Shown piece by piece: positions 12,331-23,918 of a stretch of 64,000 nt of DNA; position 1 is the first letter of the stretch; every line of letters begins with the position of its first letter. The translations under genes and the position numbers were made by a program. Source of the stretch: Cryptomeria japonica (lineage: Eukaryota > Streptophyta > Pinopsida > Cupressales > Cupressaceae); contig NC_081408.1 in NCBI RefSeq assembly GCF_030272615.1, forward strand, positions 613,539,477 through 613,603,476, given 5' to 3'. The notes under the pieces were generated by a model that was not told the DNA's origin, made no database searches, and was given only the letters and a program-made list of their open reading frames with translations.

Positions 12331-13482
12331 ATGCATGCATATAACATATAATTTTTTTCATCTCATTTTATATTTTAAAAGGGTATTCTTTGGTTACAAG
12401 TCATTTTGATATGTATCAAATAGCTATAATAAGATGGATACTAGGTCTATTTTGGATGTCAAATGCACTCTTGGAGAAGTTGGGATATGTTTTTCCTTTA
12501 GTTAGTTTTGTATGACAATGGGTTTAGAGAGAATTTTGAAGTATGTTCACAATCCTTTGAAAACTATTAGTGTTTGGACCAATTGAAAAGTATGAATTAC
12601 ACTCATGGTGAGTGAAACTACTAAGAAAAATAGTTTATTCCTTTTGAGTTTGTTGTATGATAATTTAGATGTTCCATTGGTTTTGCTATGGTATTTATAC
12701 ACATTATTTTCCATTGTATTGTTAAAATGGTATTGTGTTTGAGATCTAAGATGGGAAAACCCAAGATGTTATTCTTGCACTTAATTATGTTACGCATTTA
12801 AATGTTTCTTGCCTTGTTGATTTTATTGTAGTCTTATGTAAATCCTCTAAAGGGTAGTATTTATAAGCACTTGCTTGTCATTGCAACATTGATAAGACTC
12901 GTGAAGGGAAATTCTTGTGAGACAATATCTTGAGAGGGAAATTTTAAATACCATAAAGGGATTCATTTTTAAATTGGTATTTATTCTCCCGCTAGTGATA
13001 TTTTGGGGACCAAAAACTCTCTATTGGGGAGGTGTGATCTAAAAAATATCCTTATGCATAGAACCAAAAAGTAGATGTGTTGTTGAAGGTACAAGATGGA
13101 ATGAGACATCTTGATATAGGCCTTAGTAAGGTGGAAATGTGATTAAATTAGCTAGTTTTACCTTATGTGTGAAACCATGAGTTTTTCACAAGTGTGACTT
13201 TATAACTATTGAGGTAGTTTTTTTATAACAAAGTGATAATTTTATGTTCACTAGTTGACCAATCATCTAAGTGGGAGTATTTCTCATTTATGTGATAGTA
13301 TTGTAATCATTGTGTTGATTCTATATCCATTCCTAGTGTTCTTCACGATCTAGGTTATTTCCTACCAAGTAAAAGAAATCATTTCATATTTATATGATTT
13401 ACATTAAGAGGAAGTAACTAAGATACATTTTGTCCTCATATTATTGGCATTTGGGATTCTAAACATGTCTGAAATTGTTTTA
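12331..13482. other. unassigned intergenic sequence
   Basis: I see no supported gene. Short fragments recall retroelement coding sequence but do not hold a frame or a domain. The stretch ends at the TSD of the giant solo LTR (13483-13487). Confidence 0.5.
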
Positions 13483-14524
13483 GTATATGTAGTGCCCCTC
13501 ATTGATTCGTCTTTCCTTTTTGTGCATCGATAGACTATATTGGCATAGCTTAGACTATTTTGTGATGCTATGATTGGGTGTTTATGGATTTACTTATGAT
13601 TTGGATGTTTTTGTATTGGTGATAGACATATTATATTTGCACTTGACATTATGATTTTATGAGGATGATGATGGACTCTTATTTGATGATCTATATGTAC
13701 TCATTTCATATATATGGTTAATATTTATTAGTGATTTGATAAAATTTTATGATGTACTAACCCTATTTCATGATTATATTGGGTACGATGTTGTTGATGA
13801 TAGTGCTTAATTGTTGTGACTATCTTCTAAGTGTATTCGTGATAGAGACGATGTCATATCACTCATTGGGAGCATGATATGATGTTGTGATTCTCTTCAC
13901 TTGCCTGTTTATTTACGTTATATGTTATTGCATATGTTGTATATGTATTAGTGGTGACAGGTTTGCAGGTACCAAACATCGACTCCACCTGGCTCCATAG
14001 GTCTGAGCGTGTCTTTATCCCAATGGCAAGTTGATCGGAGATGACATGAAAACCCACTTTATACTCTAGGTTTAAGTTGATCACCCTTGTTAGTTTAATG
14101 TCTTGGTGTGATTTGTTGTCTATCATCAAGTGGTTTCTTGAGTTATCCTGTGTTGGATTGTTTTGTTGTGTATGATTATTGATTGGTTTAATTATTAATT
14201 TATTTATTTTATTTTTTTGATCGGTAAAATATATATTTTTATTTAATTAAACTTAAAGCATTACAACTTCGAAGATAATGAACTATCAAAAAACTCCCAA
14301 AACAAGACATCCATGACAGCCATCACCACCCTCCCAAAAGATGGAATTCAAAACCAGTAACCAACACCCATGCATCCCCCCCCAAACTTAAGAGTACGAA
14401 AAACTTATTACATCTTGCCTGTCAAAAATTAGGCGTTTCAAACTCAATTTTAAAGCTCAACTATGAAATTAACTAATAAAAAAGAGCAGACAAAATTGGC
14501 AACTATGGGTACCATGCCTGTAAT

Positions 14525-15296
14525 GACCTATTCATGATTCCTCCTTCACGCCTCTTGCAGCCGAGGCACTCAATTCACCAGTCACCCAATTACAGTGAGA
14601 GTCTTCACTTTCGGCATGTTATTGCCTCCTTCCTCCTGCCTTCTTGCTCGTTGTACCTCGTCAGGTCGAAGAAACCACCTTGTCATCCCATCCACCTTTT
14701 GCATAATCTCCCACCTGTTTAGCTAGTTCTGAAGATAGTCTCCTTGTTATCCGCCTCTTAGGGCTCACAATCTCCACTTCTCTCTCGCCACCCTCCTACC
14801 TGATCACATATTCTATGTCCATGACTTGGATGAAGATTAAAAGCTCTTCCCAACGTCTATGTGCATCATCCTTGAACCACAATTTAACTTCCTCACACCG
14901 TCGAAGAAACTAAATGCGCGAGTGACGCACCTTCATCTCCTCATTTGCCTTCAGGATACCTTCTGCAAGATTAAATCCCCATCCCGACACCGCCCACTCC
15001 AGCAAGGACTCTAGGTTTAACAGATATTCCCCTGAGATTAGTCTCTACAACACCTTTCGCACCTCTTCAACCGTGTGTCCCAGCTCTAGACCCCAAGCCA
15101 TGAGCAGCGAGTAAATGTCCACTCTGCACCTGTAGCGGTGACCAATGACAGCCACCTCTTCTCCTAAAACCAACTGAACTTCTTTTAGAAGCAACAGGTC
15201 TTTAGCGAGAAACATTCTCTCGAGTTTCTTTGGCAGAACAGGACCACGAAATGCCAGCATCAATTTGGAAGATTTTAGAATGAAATTAGCTTCCAT
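14525..15296 (-). pseudogene. ORF downstream of RNase H in LINE copy 3, unknown
   Basis: An ATG at 15296 opens an 83-codon frame ('MEANFILKSSKLMLAFRG...'). After a stop near 15045 the same frame continues to about 14525 with a few further stops, giving about 250 coherent residues rich in Glu, Leu and Arg ('RRCEEVKLWFKDDAHRRWEELL'). I recognise no domain. Its position, between RNase H and the LINE 3' end, matches the third ORF of LINE copies 1 and 2, but I see no sequence similarity to them. Confidence 0.5.
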
Positions 15297-15564
15297 ATTT
15301 GAGCTTTCTGAGAAAATGCAGAGATTTATGATAAAACCAGTTTTAAAGCTGGTTTTACCAACTCGCCAGGTCTATTCATAATCTGTGCGGGCATTACGAA
15401 ATTTGCATTGAATGCATGGCTCTCAACCATCACCGCCATTTCAAAGCATGTCGCAATAATTGCTCATTAACTCACACTTGCATAGGAAAAAACCAGCTTT
15501 TGACAAGGGATTTGAATTTAATGTCGTACCAACTTACAGTGCATCTTAACTCCATTCAACGGTT

Positions 15565-16060
15565 TCATTTGTCATTCTGCCACCTCACCTCCCCTGGCTC
15601 GAGGCCACATGCTTCATTTGATAGCTCATTTGCAAGAGTGTTTCCCTCTCTTTTCATGTGTGAGATGCAATAATTCTTTAAAAAAATTAGTTTTTCACTT
15701 ATTATCTTTATATATTTATCTAATTTCCAGCACGGGGTATGTCCTTTAACCAGAGTCTGGACAACAATTTGGGAATCACCCTCTAAATGTAATTTTGACA
15801 CCTTCAAATTAGCTGCTAAATCAACTACAAGTAAAGCCGCCTGGACTTCCACCTCATTATTAGTGTCGTCTTGAAGTCTTCTAGCCCCTTTACACAAGAC
15901 CTTTCCTTCGTCATCACAAGCCACACAACCCGCTCTTGAGATCCCTGAATTGCCTTTTGAAGCTCCATCAAAATTTATTTTCACCCACCCCTTCAACTGG
16001 TTTTGACCATTTAATCGTCTCTCTGTCTAGAGGGTCGTTAACAGGATTAGCCCTGGGGAA
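15565..16060 (-). pseudogene. LINE copy 3 RNase H domain
   Basis: The frame contains 'GWVKINFDGASKGNSG', the conserved start of LINE-borne RNase H. The catalytic series looks intact: Asp in 'FDGAS', Glu in 'NNEVEVQAAL', Asp in 'LEGDSQIV', and a late acidic/Asn site near 'EGNTLANELSNEA'. Residues upstream ('GFPRANPVNDPLDRE') are the usual linker before this domain, and the reading then ends at the 5' truncation. The ORF stops at 15565. The rest of ORF2 is absent, so the fragment cannot act alone. Confidence 0.88.
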
Positions 16061-16264
16061 CCCAAGAACAGGTCCGATTAAATTGATTTATATAGTTTAA
16101 TAATGTTAAATTAAATTAATGGATTTACATAATTTATAAATATTTAATATTAATGTGTCATTATTAATTAAATTATAAATTAATTAATTGGTTTATATAA
16201 TTTATAAATATTAAATTAAATTAATGGATGACATTAATATTTAAAAATAATTGTCGATTTAATT

Positions 16265-16496
16265 TTATTTTATTTTTTTAACTATGCACTTTTTAACATG
16301 ACCGGTGACGCTGGCACGACACGCCCTCCCACAAATGGGGGACCTCATCCCCACACTTCACTTGTTCAAATCCGCGAGCACAATGGCCCAGCGAAGGCAC
16401 AAGGCCTTGCGAGCACAATGACCCAGCAAGGATTTGAACCTTGGTGGTCGCTTCACCAGCGAAGTGTTTAAACCGCAACACTACATGTCCGAAGAC
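16265..16496 (-). mobile_element. tRNA-derived SINE with 15-bp TSD
   Basis: Read on the minus strand from 16496, it has a tRNA-like head. An A-box-like segment (TAGTGTTGCGG, about 16470-16485) is followed about 40 bp later by an exact-looking B box, GGTTCAAATCC (about 16432-16442). The body is about 150 bp and the 3' end is A-rich (T-rich at 16265-16280 on the plus strand). It is bounded by the perfect 15-bp repeat ATTGTCGATTTAATT at 16250-16264 and 16497-16511. The other giant LTR copy has an empty site here (about 48555-48580). RNA polymerase III transcription is family knowledge. It is not a tRNA gene: no cloverleaf or acceptor stem closes. Confidence 0.92.
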
Positions 16497-16659
16497 ATTG
16501 TCGATTTAATTATTGAAAGTTATTATTTATTAATGTTATTTTGTGGATCATAATATTAGGCATTTATAATTATGCATGAAATATTATTTATTTACTATTA
16601 TATTTTATACGTTTGTGGGATATATTAATGGCCTTGAGTTTAAATTATTATTGGCTGGA

Positions 16660-17070
16660 GCATTTATATGTATCTGTACATTTAATTATTTATTTATTTA
16701 TTTTTCCTTTTATTTATTGTTGGGTTATTTATTACTTATTTTTTATTTTTTATTTTATTTATTTATTTGCTTTATTATTTATTATTTATTTATTATTTAT
16801 TTATTGGTTATTTATTTGTTATTATTTCTTTACTTACCCCTTGTTATGATTGGCCCTCTTGGGAGTCATGGTTGTGAAGATCTTATTATTTAATTGCTTG
16901 TTTATTTATTTATATTATTTTGTGGTTTAACATTTATTATGCATTTGATTTATTTATTTTATATTAGCCCTTTTCTATTTTATTTGTTGGTTAATGGGAT
17001 TATTTATTATTTATTATTGTTTATTTTTCCTACCCATTTATTTATTTATTATTTATCTTACCTACCCTCT
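16660..17070. repeat. TTTA/ATTT-rich low-complexity block of the giant LTR
   Basis: Dense runs of TTTA and TTATT produce long open frames of Ile/Leu/Tyr/Phe that look like membrane proteins. The inverted giant LTR copy has the matching block at about 48000-48500. This is LTR sequence, not a gene. Confidence 0.85.
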
Positions 17071-19618
17071 CTCATTGTTGGTTGTGAGTTTGAAGATTGT
17101 AATAATATTATTTTATATTATTTTTGTTTTAATTTTAGAGATAGTTGGTAAGAAATATTTTATTTTGGTTTAATTATTTATCTATTGTTTAATTATTTAT
17201 CCTACTTACCCTATTGTATTATTGGTTGAGATATTTGGGTAAGTTAAATAATATTATTTTATATTGTTCTACCTCAATATTTGGCATGGTTGGTATGAAA
17301 TTTTACATTTTAGATTTTTTTATTGGTTGGAGAAGTTGTGTAGTTTTTAATCAATTTCTATTTATTACGAGATTTGAGTTTGTTGTGTGTGTGGCTTGGC
17401 TGGAGAATTTTCTGTGAATTATTGATTTGGCTTTTGGAGCTTGACTTGGATTTGTTTGAGGTTGCGATTTTTTTATGGTGGATTGAATATTTGGTATGTC
17501 GTTTCTGCAACAATTTTGCATTCCATGACTTCTATTTTCTAGGTTGGGGATTTTAAATCCTTCTTATGCAATTTGATTTGAAAAGATTGTATTCTTCATG
17601 TCTGTGAAAAATATATGGTTAATGTATTCGCTAGGATTTTATTCTTGATTTTGGTTATTGAGAATTTTGGTATTTAGACTCTCGTGCTTGTGCGTTGTCG
17701 TGAATGAGTCTATCCCTATGATGTTGTATGCCTAATTTATTGATTTGAGATGATTGATTTCACTATTAGATTGAGCAAGATGAGAAATGCCTTGTTGTTA
17801 ATCTTTGGGATCATGTTGAATATTTTTTATAATGAGATTCTTGATGTTTAAGGATTCTTGGTTGCCTTTGTAAGGCTATGATATTGGCATATGTTACATT
17901 CAAGCTCTTGGAGATTATTATTTGATGTATAACCTTGGTTATCTGGGTTATGATGCATCTGAGAGCCCTTGGTTATGTTATATTATGTTGCATATGTGTT
18001 GTACCCTGAGTTCTAGGTGCATGCTAGGGGGAGTGGGCTTCCAAGTGAGTGACTGGGGTCGTGGGGAGTAGACAGCTAGGTTACCCAGGGTCTAGACTGC
18101 CAGAATATCTCATTGGGAGTTTATCTTGTAATCAAGTGATAATTTAATTAATTGATTCTAGGAAGGTTGGGTAATAGTAATTCACCATAATAAGATAAGA
18201 AATGGTTTGTGGCCTCAACGCATATCCCTGGGATGTTTATAGTGATCTGGGAATGGTTGAGAAGACCTTGGTGATCCAGGTAATCTAATCTCCCTTACTC
18301 CTTCAAGGTTGAGATGGCTCTACATGGGCATTATGGATGTCGGGAGAGGCTCCTAGGTTCCCATTATGGCTGCATGTGATGCCAATCCTTCCCTACATGT
18401 AGGTCCTAGCACCTTGAGTCTTGATTTGATGTATTGCCTTTAGAGATTTTATGTTGGAAGTTTTATGATTCTTAAGCCTTGTTTTGTCTTTGTGATGTGC
18501 AGAGCGTTATCCTTTGGTTGTTAGGTGTCAGCATAGATCTAGAGTGTGAGTGGGATCTTGTGTCATCTCCTAGCACGGGGGGTGGTTCCTTATGGTTCCA
18601 CATGGTCAGGTGGTTTGATGCCTTCTTACATTGGGATGTTCTTCTTGGATTCTAGCATGCTTGGATTCTTCTTCATGTGATTATTCTTGGAGCTGATTTC
18701 TATGTACTTGGTAAAAAAGACTATGTATCAAGATGCTTTATATTTGTGAAAGAGATCATGTATTCTTATGCTATGTATTTTGAAATAAAACATGTACCCT
18801 TATGTTATGTATCTTCTTATGATGTAATAGTTAGATGAATTTCCTATGGTATGTTCATTGATGTATTAGCTATTATTTTATGTAATGTTAGGTCATAATT
18901 CTATGTGAAAGAAAGAGATAGTATTTTGTACTTTCATTGTATTGATATTGTATGAAATAATTGTATGTGTAAGCTTATGAAGAAATTAAATTGGAAGGAT
19001 AGTAGTTGTTTTTATAGTCTTTGTTTAAAGTAATGGAAATCTTCAAGTTGTGGGGGATTATGTTGTTTAGCTAATTGAGCTAGTTATCTTGAGTTATGTA
19101 ATGAAGCTTAAAGGTTTATCTAGTTTTGTTTAAGAGAATGATTATTAGGAGTATTTGTTTGGTTTTTTTTCTTAAGGAATCTAAAGAATATGATAAGGGA
19201 TTAAATTATGCTATGTGGTTGAATTAAGCTTATGAGTTAATGAAATTGATGTAGTTGAATGGAAAGTAAATGGATAAGTTGTAAGTTATAATATGATGTT
19301 CTAAATGGTTATGTGATGTGTCGATTTTATAACAAGTAGTGACGTTGAGATACCCTAGGGAATGGATATGTATTGTATAGTTTAATTATGGAGTCAAGTT
19401 AATGATTGATTGTTTATTTCGCTTACATAATATGGTTTCATGGTTATGTTCATATAAATTTCATGCATATAGTAATGATGCAATAATGATTTAAGGATGT
19501 AATGTGTATTCTAGATGTTGTATTGTAGTAAAGATTAATTGAAAAAAAAAATATTGTCTCCTTTGTTAGTAGATTTTGGTTTATTTCTCTTGGGTATTTT
19601 GGCAAGCATTACAGTATA

Positions 19619-20736
19619 TTTATGTGACAATTTCAAGACATCATGTAAGCATTGGGAGTATGAGAGAAGTTGCATTAAATGACATTCAAATTCTTCCTTT
19701 ATATTTTATTTATATAGGTAATTTATGAATGTTTGGATGTTGACATGTTTTGACACCTTCAGGAGCTTGGAATGGAGAAACGTTGTTAAATAATATGGGT
19801 ATGTGCACCAAGATGGTGAACAAAAAGGGGGATAGAAGTGGCCATTTTTTTTTTGAAATCAATTAAGTCTAAACTTGGAGGAGAAATTTGATACTCGTGC
19901 TCTCAAAATTTGAAGATACCAAAAAGTACAAGAATTGTAGTACTCTGAAACTAGTTTCTAAACTAGTAAAGTTTTTCAAAAATGGATAAGATTAAAGGAG
20001 TCAAATCCTTCTCGCACACAAAAGTGTTTATGTTTTTTCTAGCAAAACATAACATAGCGCTTGGTATGTGGGTCAAAAAAATTATAATTTCATTTAGTAT
20101 TTTGAAAATCCCTTTGGTAGAAAGATATTTAAGAGAGTACTAGAAGTTGTGTATTCTTTTGTAATTTTTTGTTAAGTATTTTTTTTATGAATTTTTGAAG
20201 TGGACACATCTTGAAAATTAGATACATGTTCATGCAGGTCACATAACTCACCAAAATAATCAAAAATTCATTTTTTTTTAATGTATAAATAATAAATTGT
20301 AGAGCAATAATATGTAATTTATTTCAAATTTGGACAAGTAGGTCAAAAGTTATTAAAAAAATGGTACACATATGTCTCTGAGAACTATGGAGACATTGGT
20401 AAAAGAAATTAAAAATTATTATGTTAATATTGTTCAAATCTAAAAAACTATTATATGGTTAGAAAGCTCAAAATACATGTGAACTTATGGTGCTAATTTT
20501 ACAAATACCCACTTGATAACATGTAAACTTGATGATGAGGAAGTTGAGAAACTAGATTGGAAGAAGAAGAAAAGTAAAAAGGAGGGAAATGAAGCTCCCA
20601 AGCCTCAACCCTATTTTCCAAACATAATTACAAGACTTAAAGCATATGTGTAAAACCTCATATGCAATTTTAATTCAAAAAACCCGATCATTTTTATATG
20701 AATAACGAACCCATACACGTTCTTTTGATTTAAAGA
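19619..20736. other. unassigned intergenic sequence
   Basis: AT-rich DNA between the giant solo LTR and a GT microsatellite. I see no ORF with a recognisable domain, no RNA gene and no element ends. Confidence 0.5.
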
Positions 20737-20852
20737 CGTGTGTGTGTGTGTGTGTACATATTTATATATATGTTTTTAATATATTTATGTATGTGTATGT
20801 ATTTATGTGTGTGTACATATATATGTATGTGTGTGTGTGTGTGTGTACATAC
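20737..20852. repeat. (GT)n/(TA)n microsatellite, target of a solo LTR
   Basis: GT runs at 20739-20753 and 20829-20846 with TATATG/TATGTATG between. It ends in CATAC, the left TSD of the solo LTR that follows; CATACATAC resumes right after that LTR at 22302. Confidence 0.9.
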
Positions 20853-22301
20853 TGTAGACACCCAAAAATGGTCAACGCTTGCGAAGTCATACTTTAACAT
20901 TTGCGCATTGCCTCATTTTTAGGTTTTTGCGTCGCATTAACATTTCTCCTATGTCACGCACTTGATCTTTATCATTTGCGAGCATCGAGTCATTCTTTTG
21001 TATTCTTCATTTGTCTCGCTTTTGAATTAGATCTTGTCATTTTGCAATCTTTAATCATCGATCGTGGTCATTTTTAATCCTATCGTGTTGCAATCTATTT
21101 TGTCATCGATTCTTGTCCTTTTGTCAATCTTGTCATTTTGCGACCGATTTGTCATCGATCGTCATCCTTTTCAATCATGTCAATTTGAATCAATTAGTCA
21201 TTGTTCCTCGGTGCATTTATCAATCAAATCATTTATCAATCCAAAATCATGATCGAATCGATGTCAAATCAATCTTTCATCAAGACCTAATTGTCATCCT
21301 TGCATTTCTAATTCATCTTCCAAGGTTTTGTGATTTAATCATTTAACCTTGTTTGTCATTTCTTCCTCTAGGATTAATAAATTATTTATTTATCCTAGGT
21401 CTTCGTGTCACAATTAAATGTTTCATTTAATTGGCTAATTAATTATTCCTCTCTTTATGAATTAATTAATAAATGAAAAATTATTAATTAATTTCCTAAT
21501 CTTTCATCAATTATTCCTCTTATTATGAATTAATTAATAAATGAAAAATTATTAATTAATTTATCTAATTTTCCTAATTTTTCATTCCCTCTTTGTGAAT
21601 TAATTGATAAATGAGAAATTATTAATTAATTCACTAAGTTCCTATTTTCTAAATTCCTAATTTTAATTTCCACCTAATTAACTTGTCTCTAGTTCTCCCT
21701 ATTTTTGTGCTTCGTGCGTCATACTCTTGACATAGCAAGATGTCATAAGGTTCTAGTTCTCTAAGCTTTGCATTGGCAATATGTCATAATTCATGACATA
21801 GAAGGTGTCATAACCTTCTTCTTTTCACTCAATTGTGCCATTTTTGAAATCAATTGCCAAAATATCAATGTCATGCTAATTTGTTCATTTCTCCAATTCT
21901 TCTATAAATTGGATGAATTTCTTCAATCAAATCCCTTGATCCCAAATCCCTTGAACCTTAATCCTTGATTCTTAATCTTATTTTCTATCAAATTACCGAA
22001 CTTATGCTTCTAGTACTCTTGAATTTTTCATCAAATCTTGCTTTCGATTGTGTGTGCACTTGTAGGTGAGATCCACAAACCCATTGAACAGGAAAGAACA
22101 ACAATGGAGCCGCATGGAAGGAGTATTCAATTCTACGTCTGGTTTGCATAATTTTCATTTTGAATGCTTTGTTTTCATACCTCCATTGAATGTGCTTTGG
22201 AATTAGGTTCATTTCAATGAGTGTTCTTTTGATTAAGTTATCATGTCTTGTGTTTTGATTGATCTACTTGTCTTGTGATGATTCCTAATTTCTATGCTAC
22301 A
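20853..22301 (+). mobile_element. solo LTR (TGTAGACACC...GCTACA), copy 1
   Basis: It is 1449 bp long, starts TGTAGACACCCAAAAATGG, ends TTCTATGCTACA and is flanked by the exact 5-bp TSD CATAC (20848-20852 and 22302-22306). A TATA box (TATAAA at about 21903) lies ~400 bp from the right end, as expected for an LTR promoter. No internal region is next to it. It is homologous along its length to the solo LTR at 46332-47767. Its first ~20 bp also match the ends of the Tat element LTRs (22738, 37501) and the fragment at 51013, so these LTRs belong to related families. Confidence 0.93.
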
Positions 22302-22338
22302 CATACATACATACATATATACATGCATATATATGTAT

Positions 22339-22429
<91 letters not shown>

Positions 22430-22440
22430 CATGCATATAT
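22302..22440. repeat. (AC)n microsatellite
   Basis: CATA repeats (22302-22340), then about 43 uninterrupted AC units (22341-22427), then TGCATGCATATATAT. It is the right half of the microsatellite split by the solo LTR. The Cys/Val and Thr/His frames on both strands are artefacts. Confidence 0.95.
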
Positions 22441-22452
22441 ATATCACAAACT

Positions 22453-22597
22453 TGTTGAGTATCCAAGCAACTAAGAGTGGGGGGGGTGAATCAGTTGAAA
22501 ACTTTTAATCTTAATTTCCAAAACAATTAGTAGAATTGATAAAACATGAAAGCATATGCACAAAATGGATCAGACACAAGAAACACCAGAATTTACA
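22453..22597 (-). mobile_element. Copia-type LTR fragment (outermost nest layer), 3' end part
   Basis: Starts on the plus strand TGTTGAGTATCC and contains the G-run plus 'GGTGAATCAGTTG' also present (as 'GGTGAATCAATTG') in the minus-strand LTR at 62293. It is cut at 22597 by the giant solo LTR, whose TSD TTACA (22593-22597) is its last sequence. The same LTR resumes at 49126-49131 and reaches about 49808. This makes it the oldest layer of the nest. Confidence 0.7.
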
Positions 22598-22737
22598 TGT
22601 AATGCCCGCCAAAATACCCTAGAGAAACTAACCATCTAATATGCAAATAGAGAATTTTTTTTTTAAAGCATCACTTAATGCAACATATTCAACTAATTTC
22701 TCATATGGATTTATCATCCACTAACAAGATATACATG

Positions 22738-23896
22738 TGTATACACCTAAAAATGGTCTGAAGATAATTAATTGAATAAGCAATTATTTAATTAATCCGC
22801 CTTCTCAATTTAATTGAGTTCATTGGCAATTTGATTAAATTCTTCCATTCATCTACTTATTAATAAATCTAAGGATTTATTTAATAGGTTCATTTCAATA
22901 GTCCCCTTTGATTAATCCCCCCCCCATTAGATTCATTTCTTCTAATATCCTAATTAATTAAAACAAATCAATTTATGAGTTGTTGAAAGCTAATTAGCCT
23001 TTTCCTATTATTTGAATTTTTAAATTCAAATTCCCCACATGCTTCCTAACTTCTAACCACCTAACCTAACCATCCCCTAACCTAAGCCATTCCACCTAAC
23101 CTTGGGTTTAGCTAACCCTGTCCTATCTTGCACATCCTAACCTCCTTATCCTAACCTCTTATGGTGTGGATATTCTCCCCTTGAGACACATGGCACTTTG
23201 GCCACATGTGTCCTCTCTTGGACACTTGCCCTCTTATGAGAAAGGCTCCTTGACACTTTTCACCACAGAGATGACATGTGTCCCTTCCTCTAACCTCTTC
23301 TCTAACCTCCTTCAATTTCACCCTTGATATCTTCAGACTCAATCTTGACCGTTGATTCCTACCACCTCACCCCTGGCCTTGGAAATCCTATAAATATCCC
23401 CCATGTTGGAGCACAAAGGATCCCATCTCATTTTCATCTTAGGCATTGTTACTATAGGCATATCTATTCTATAATATCATGTGAGCATTGTTATTATAGA
23501 CAATTGCATCTTAGATCTAGTATAATTTGATCATTTTTTAAAATAATTATTGAATCATGTAGCTTAATCAATCTCTTTTTTAGCTTAATTGTATCATCAT
23601 CATAGTTTAATCATGCATATCATTAGCTTAATTAGACTCTCGAATCAATCTAGCATAATCAATCTCATCTAGTTTGCATATCATCATCATTTCAAATCCT
23701 CAGTCTAGGTATAGTCAAGTCACTGGGATTGCTTATCCAGATCTGAGAGAAAATCCACACTCGCATCTCTTAGGAGGCGATAGGTCACTTTGTCATGGTT
23801 TATCTTTCATTTACTTTTAATTTTCTAGCCATGCTTGTACTGATCTATTGAGTGTTTGTGTTGCAGTTCCAGGTACCATACTTCATAGGCACGACA
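22738..23896 (+). repeat. Tat element 5' LTR
   Basis: Starts TGTATACACC and ends GGCACGACA. A promoter-like CTATAAATA lies at 23388-23396, followed about 30 bp later by a plausible transcription start region. It matches the 3' LTR with scattered substitutions and small indels, including a ~16-bp block near 37672 missing here. Confidence 0.95.
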
Positions 23897-23899
23897 TTT

Positions 23900-23918
23900 T
23901 GGTGCCCATCATGGGGCC
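23900..23918 (+). other. Tat element primer-binding site
   Basis: TGGTGCCCATCATGGGGCC begins 3 nt after the 5' LTR end, where minus-strand DNA synthesis is primed by a tRNA. It resembles the TGGCGCCCAC... sites common in plant Ty3/gypsy elements. I do not assign the tRNA. Confidence 0.75.

Larger units (their letters stand above)
14212..16075 (-). mobile_element. 5'-truncated LINE, copy 3, inside the giant solo LTR
   Basis: Read on the minus strand, it starts within the region just before RNase H (about 16075) and ends with a 3' terminus typical of plant LINEs: TTTTACCGATC followed by an A-rich tail (the T run at 14212-14218 on the plus strand, with T-rich sequence further left). It contains an RNase H and a further downstream ORF. 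The inverted copy of the host LTR lacks this segment at the matching place (about 48640-48690), which confirms an insertion. AT-rich surroundings prevent an unambiguous TSD. Confidence 0.85.
13488..19613 (+). mobile_element. giant solo LTR, plus copy (TGTAGTGCCCC...GCATTACA)
   Basis: Begins TGTAGTGCCCC and ends GGCAAGCATTACA, so it has TG...CA ends and short inverted termini. It is flanked by an exact 5-bp TSD, GTATA (13483-13487 and 19614-19618). No internal region, primer-binding site or second LTR lies next to it, so it is a solo LTR. Minus the LINE (14212-16075) and SINE (16265-16496) inserted in it, it is about 4.0 kb long, extreme for an LTR. A second copy in the opposite orientation spans 22598-49125 and aligns from end to end (start 49125 with 13488; end 22598 with 19613). 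The interior holds a TTTA-rich low-complexity block and no ORF of note. Confidence 0.93.

Noticed and set aside
12331-13482. Possible integrase fragment ('DNG' context near 12515)
   Set aside because: No frame or neighbouring integrase motifs could be followed; a three-residue match is not evidence.
16293-16481. Possible tRNA gene because of the B box GGTTCAAATCC
   Set aside because: No acceptor or anticodon stem closes; TSDs, A-rich 3' end and the empty site show a SINE.
16576-17151. Apparent hydrophobic membrane proteins rich in Ile, Leu, Tyr and Phe (also 48090-48523 on the minus strand)
   Set aside because: TTTA-rich low-complexity sequence in the two copies of the giant solo LTR; frames are not conserved as codons between copies.
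22233-22508. Two 77-residue frames of Cys/Val and Thr/His
   Set aside because: Products of the (AC)n microsatellite at 22341-22427.
23151-23342. 63-residue minus-strand frame conserved at 37921-38106, with several Cys and His
   Set aside because: The two places are the same part of the two LTRs of one element, so similarity is expected from the LTR pair itself. It is antisense to the LTR and no second source of conservation is visible.
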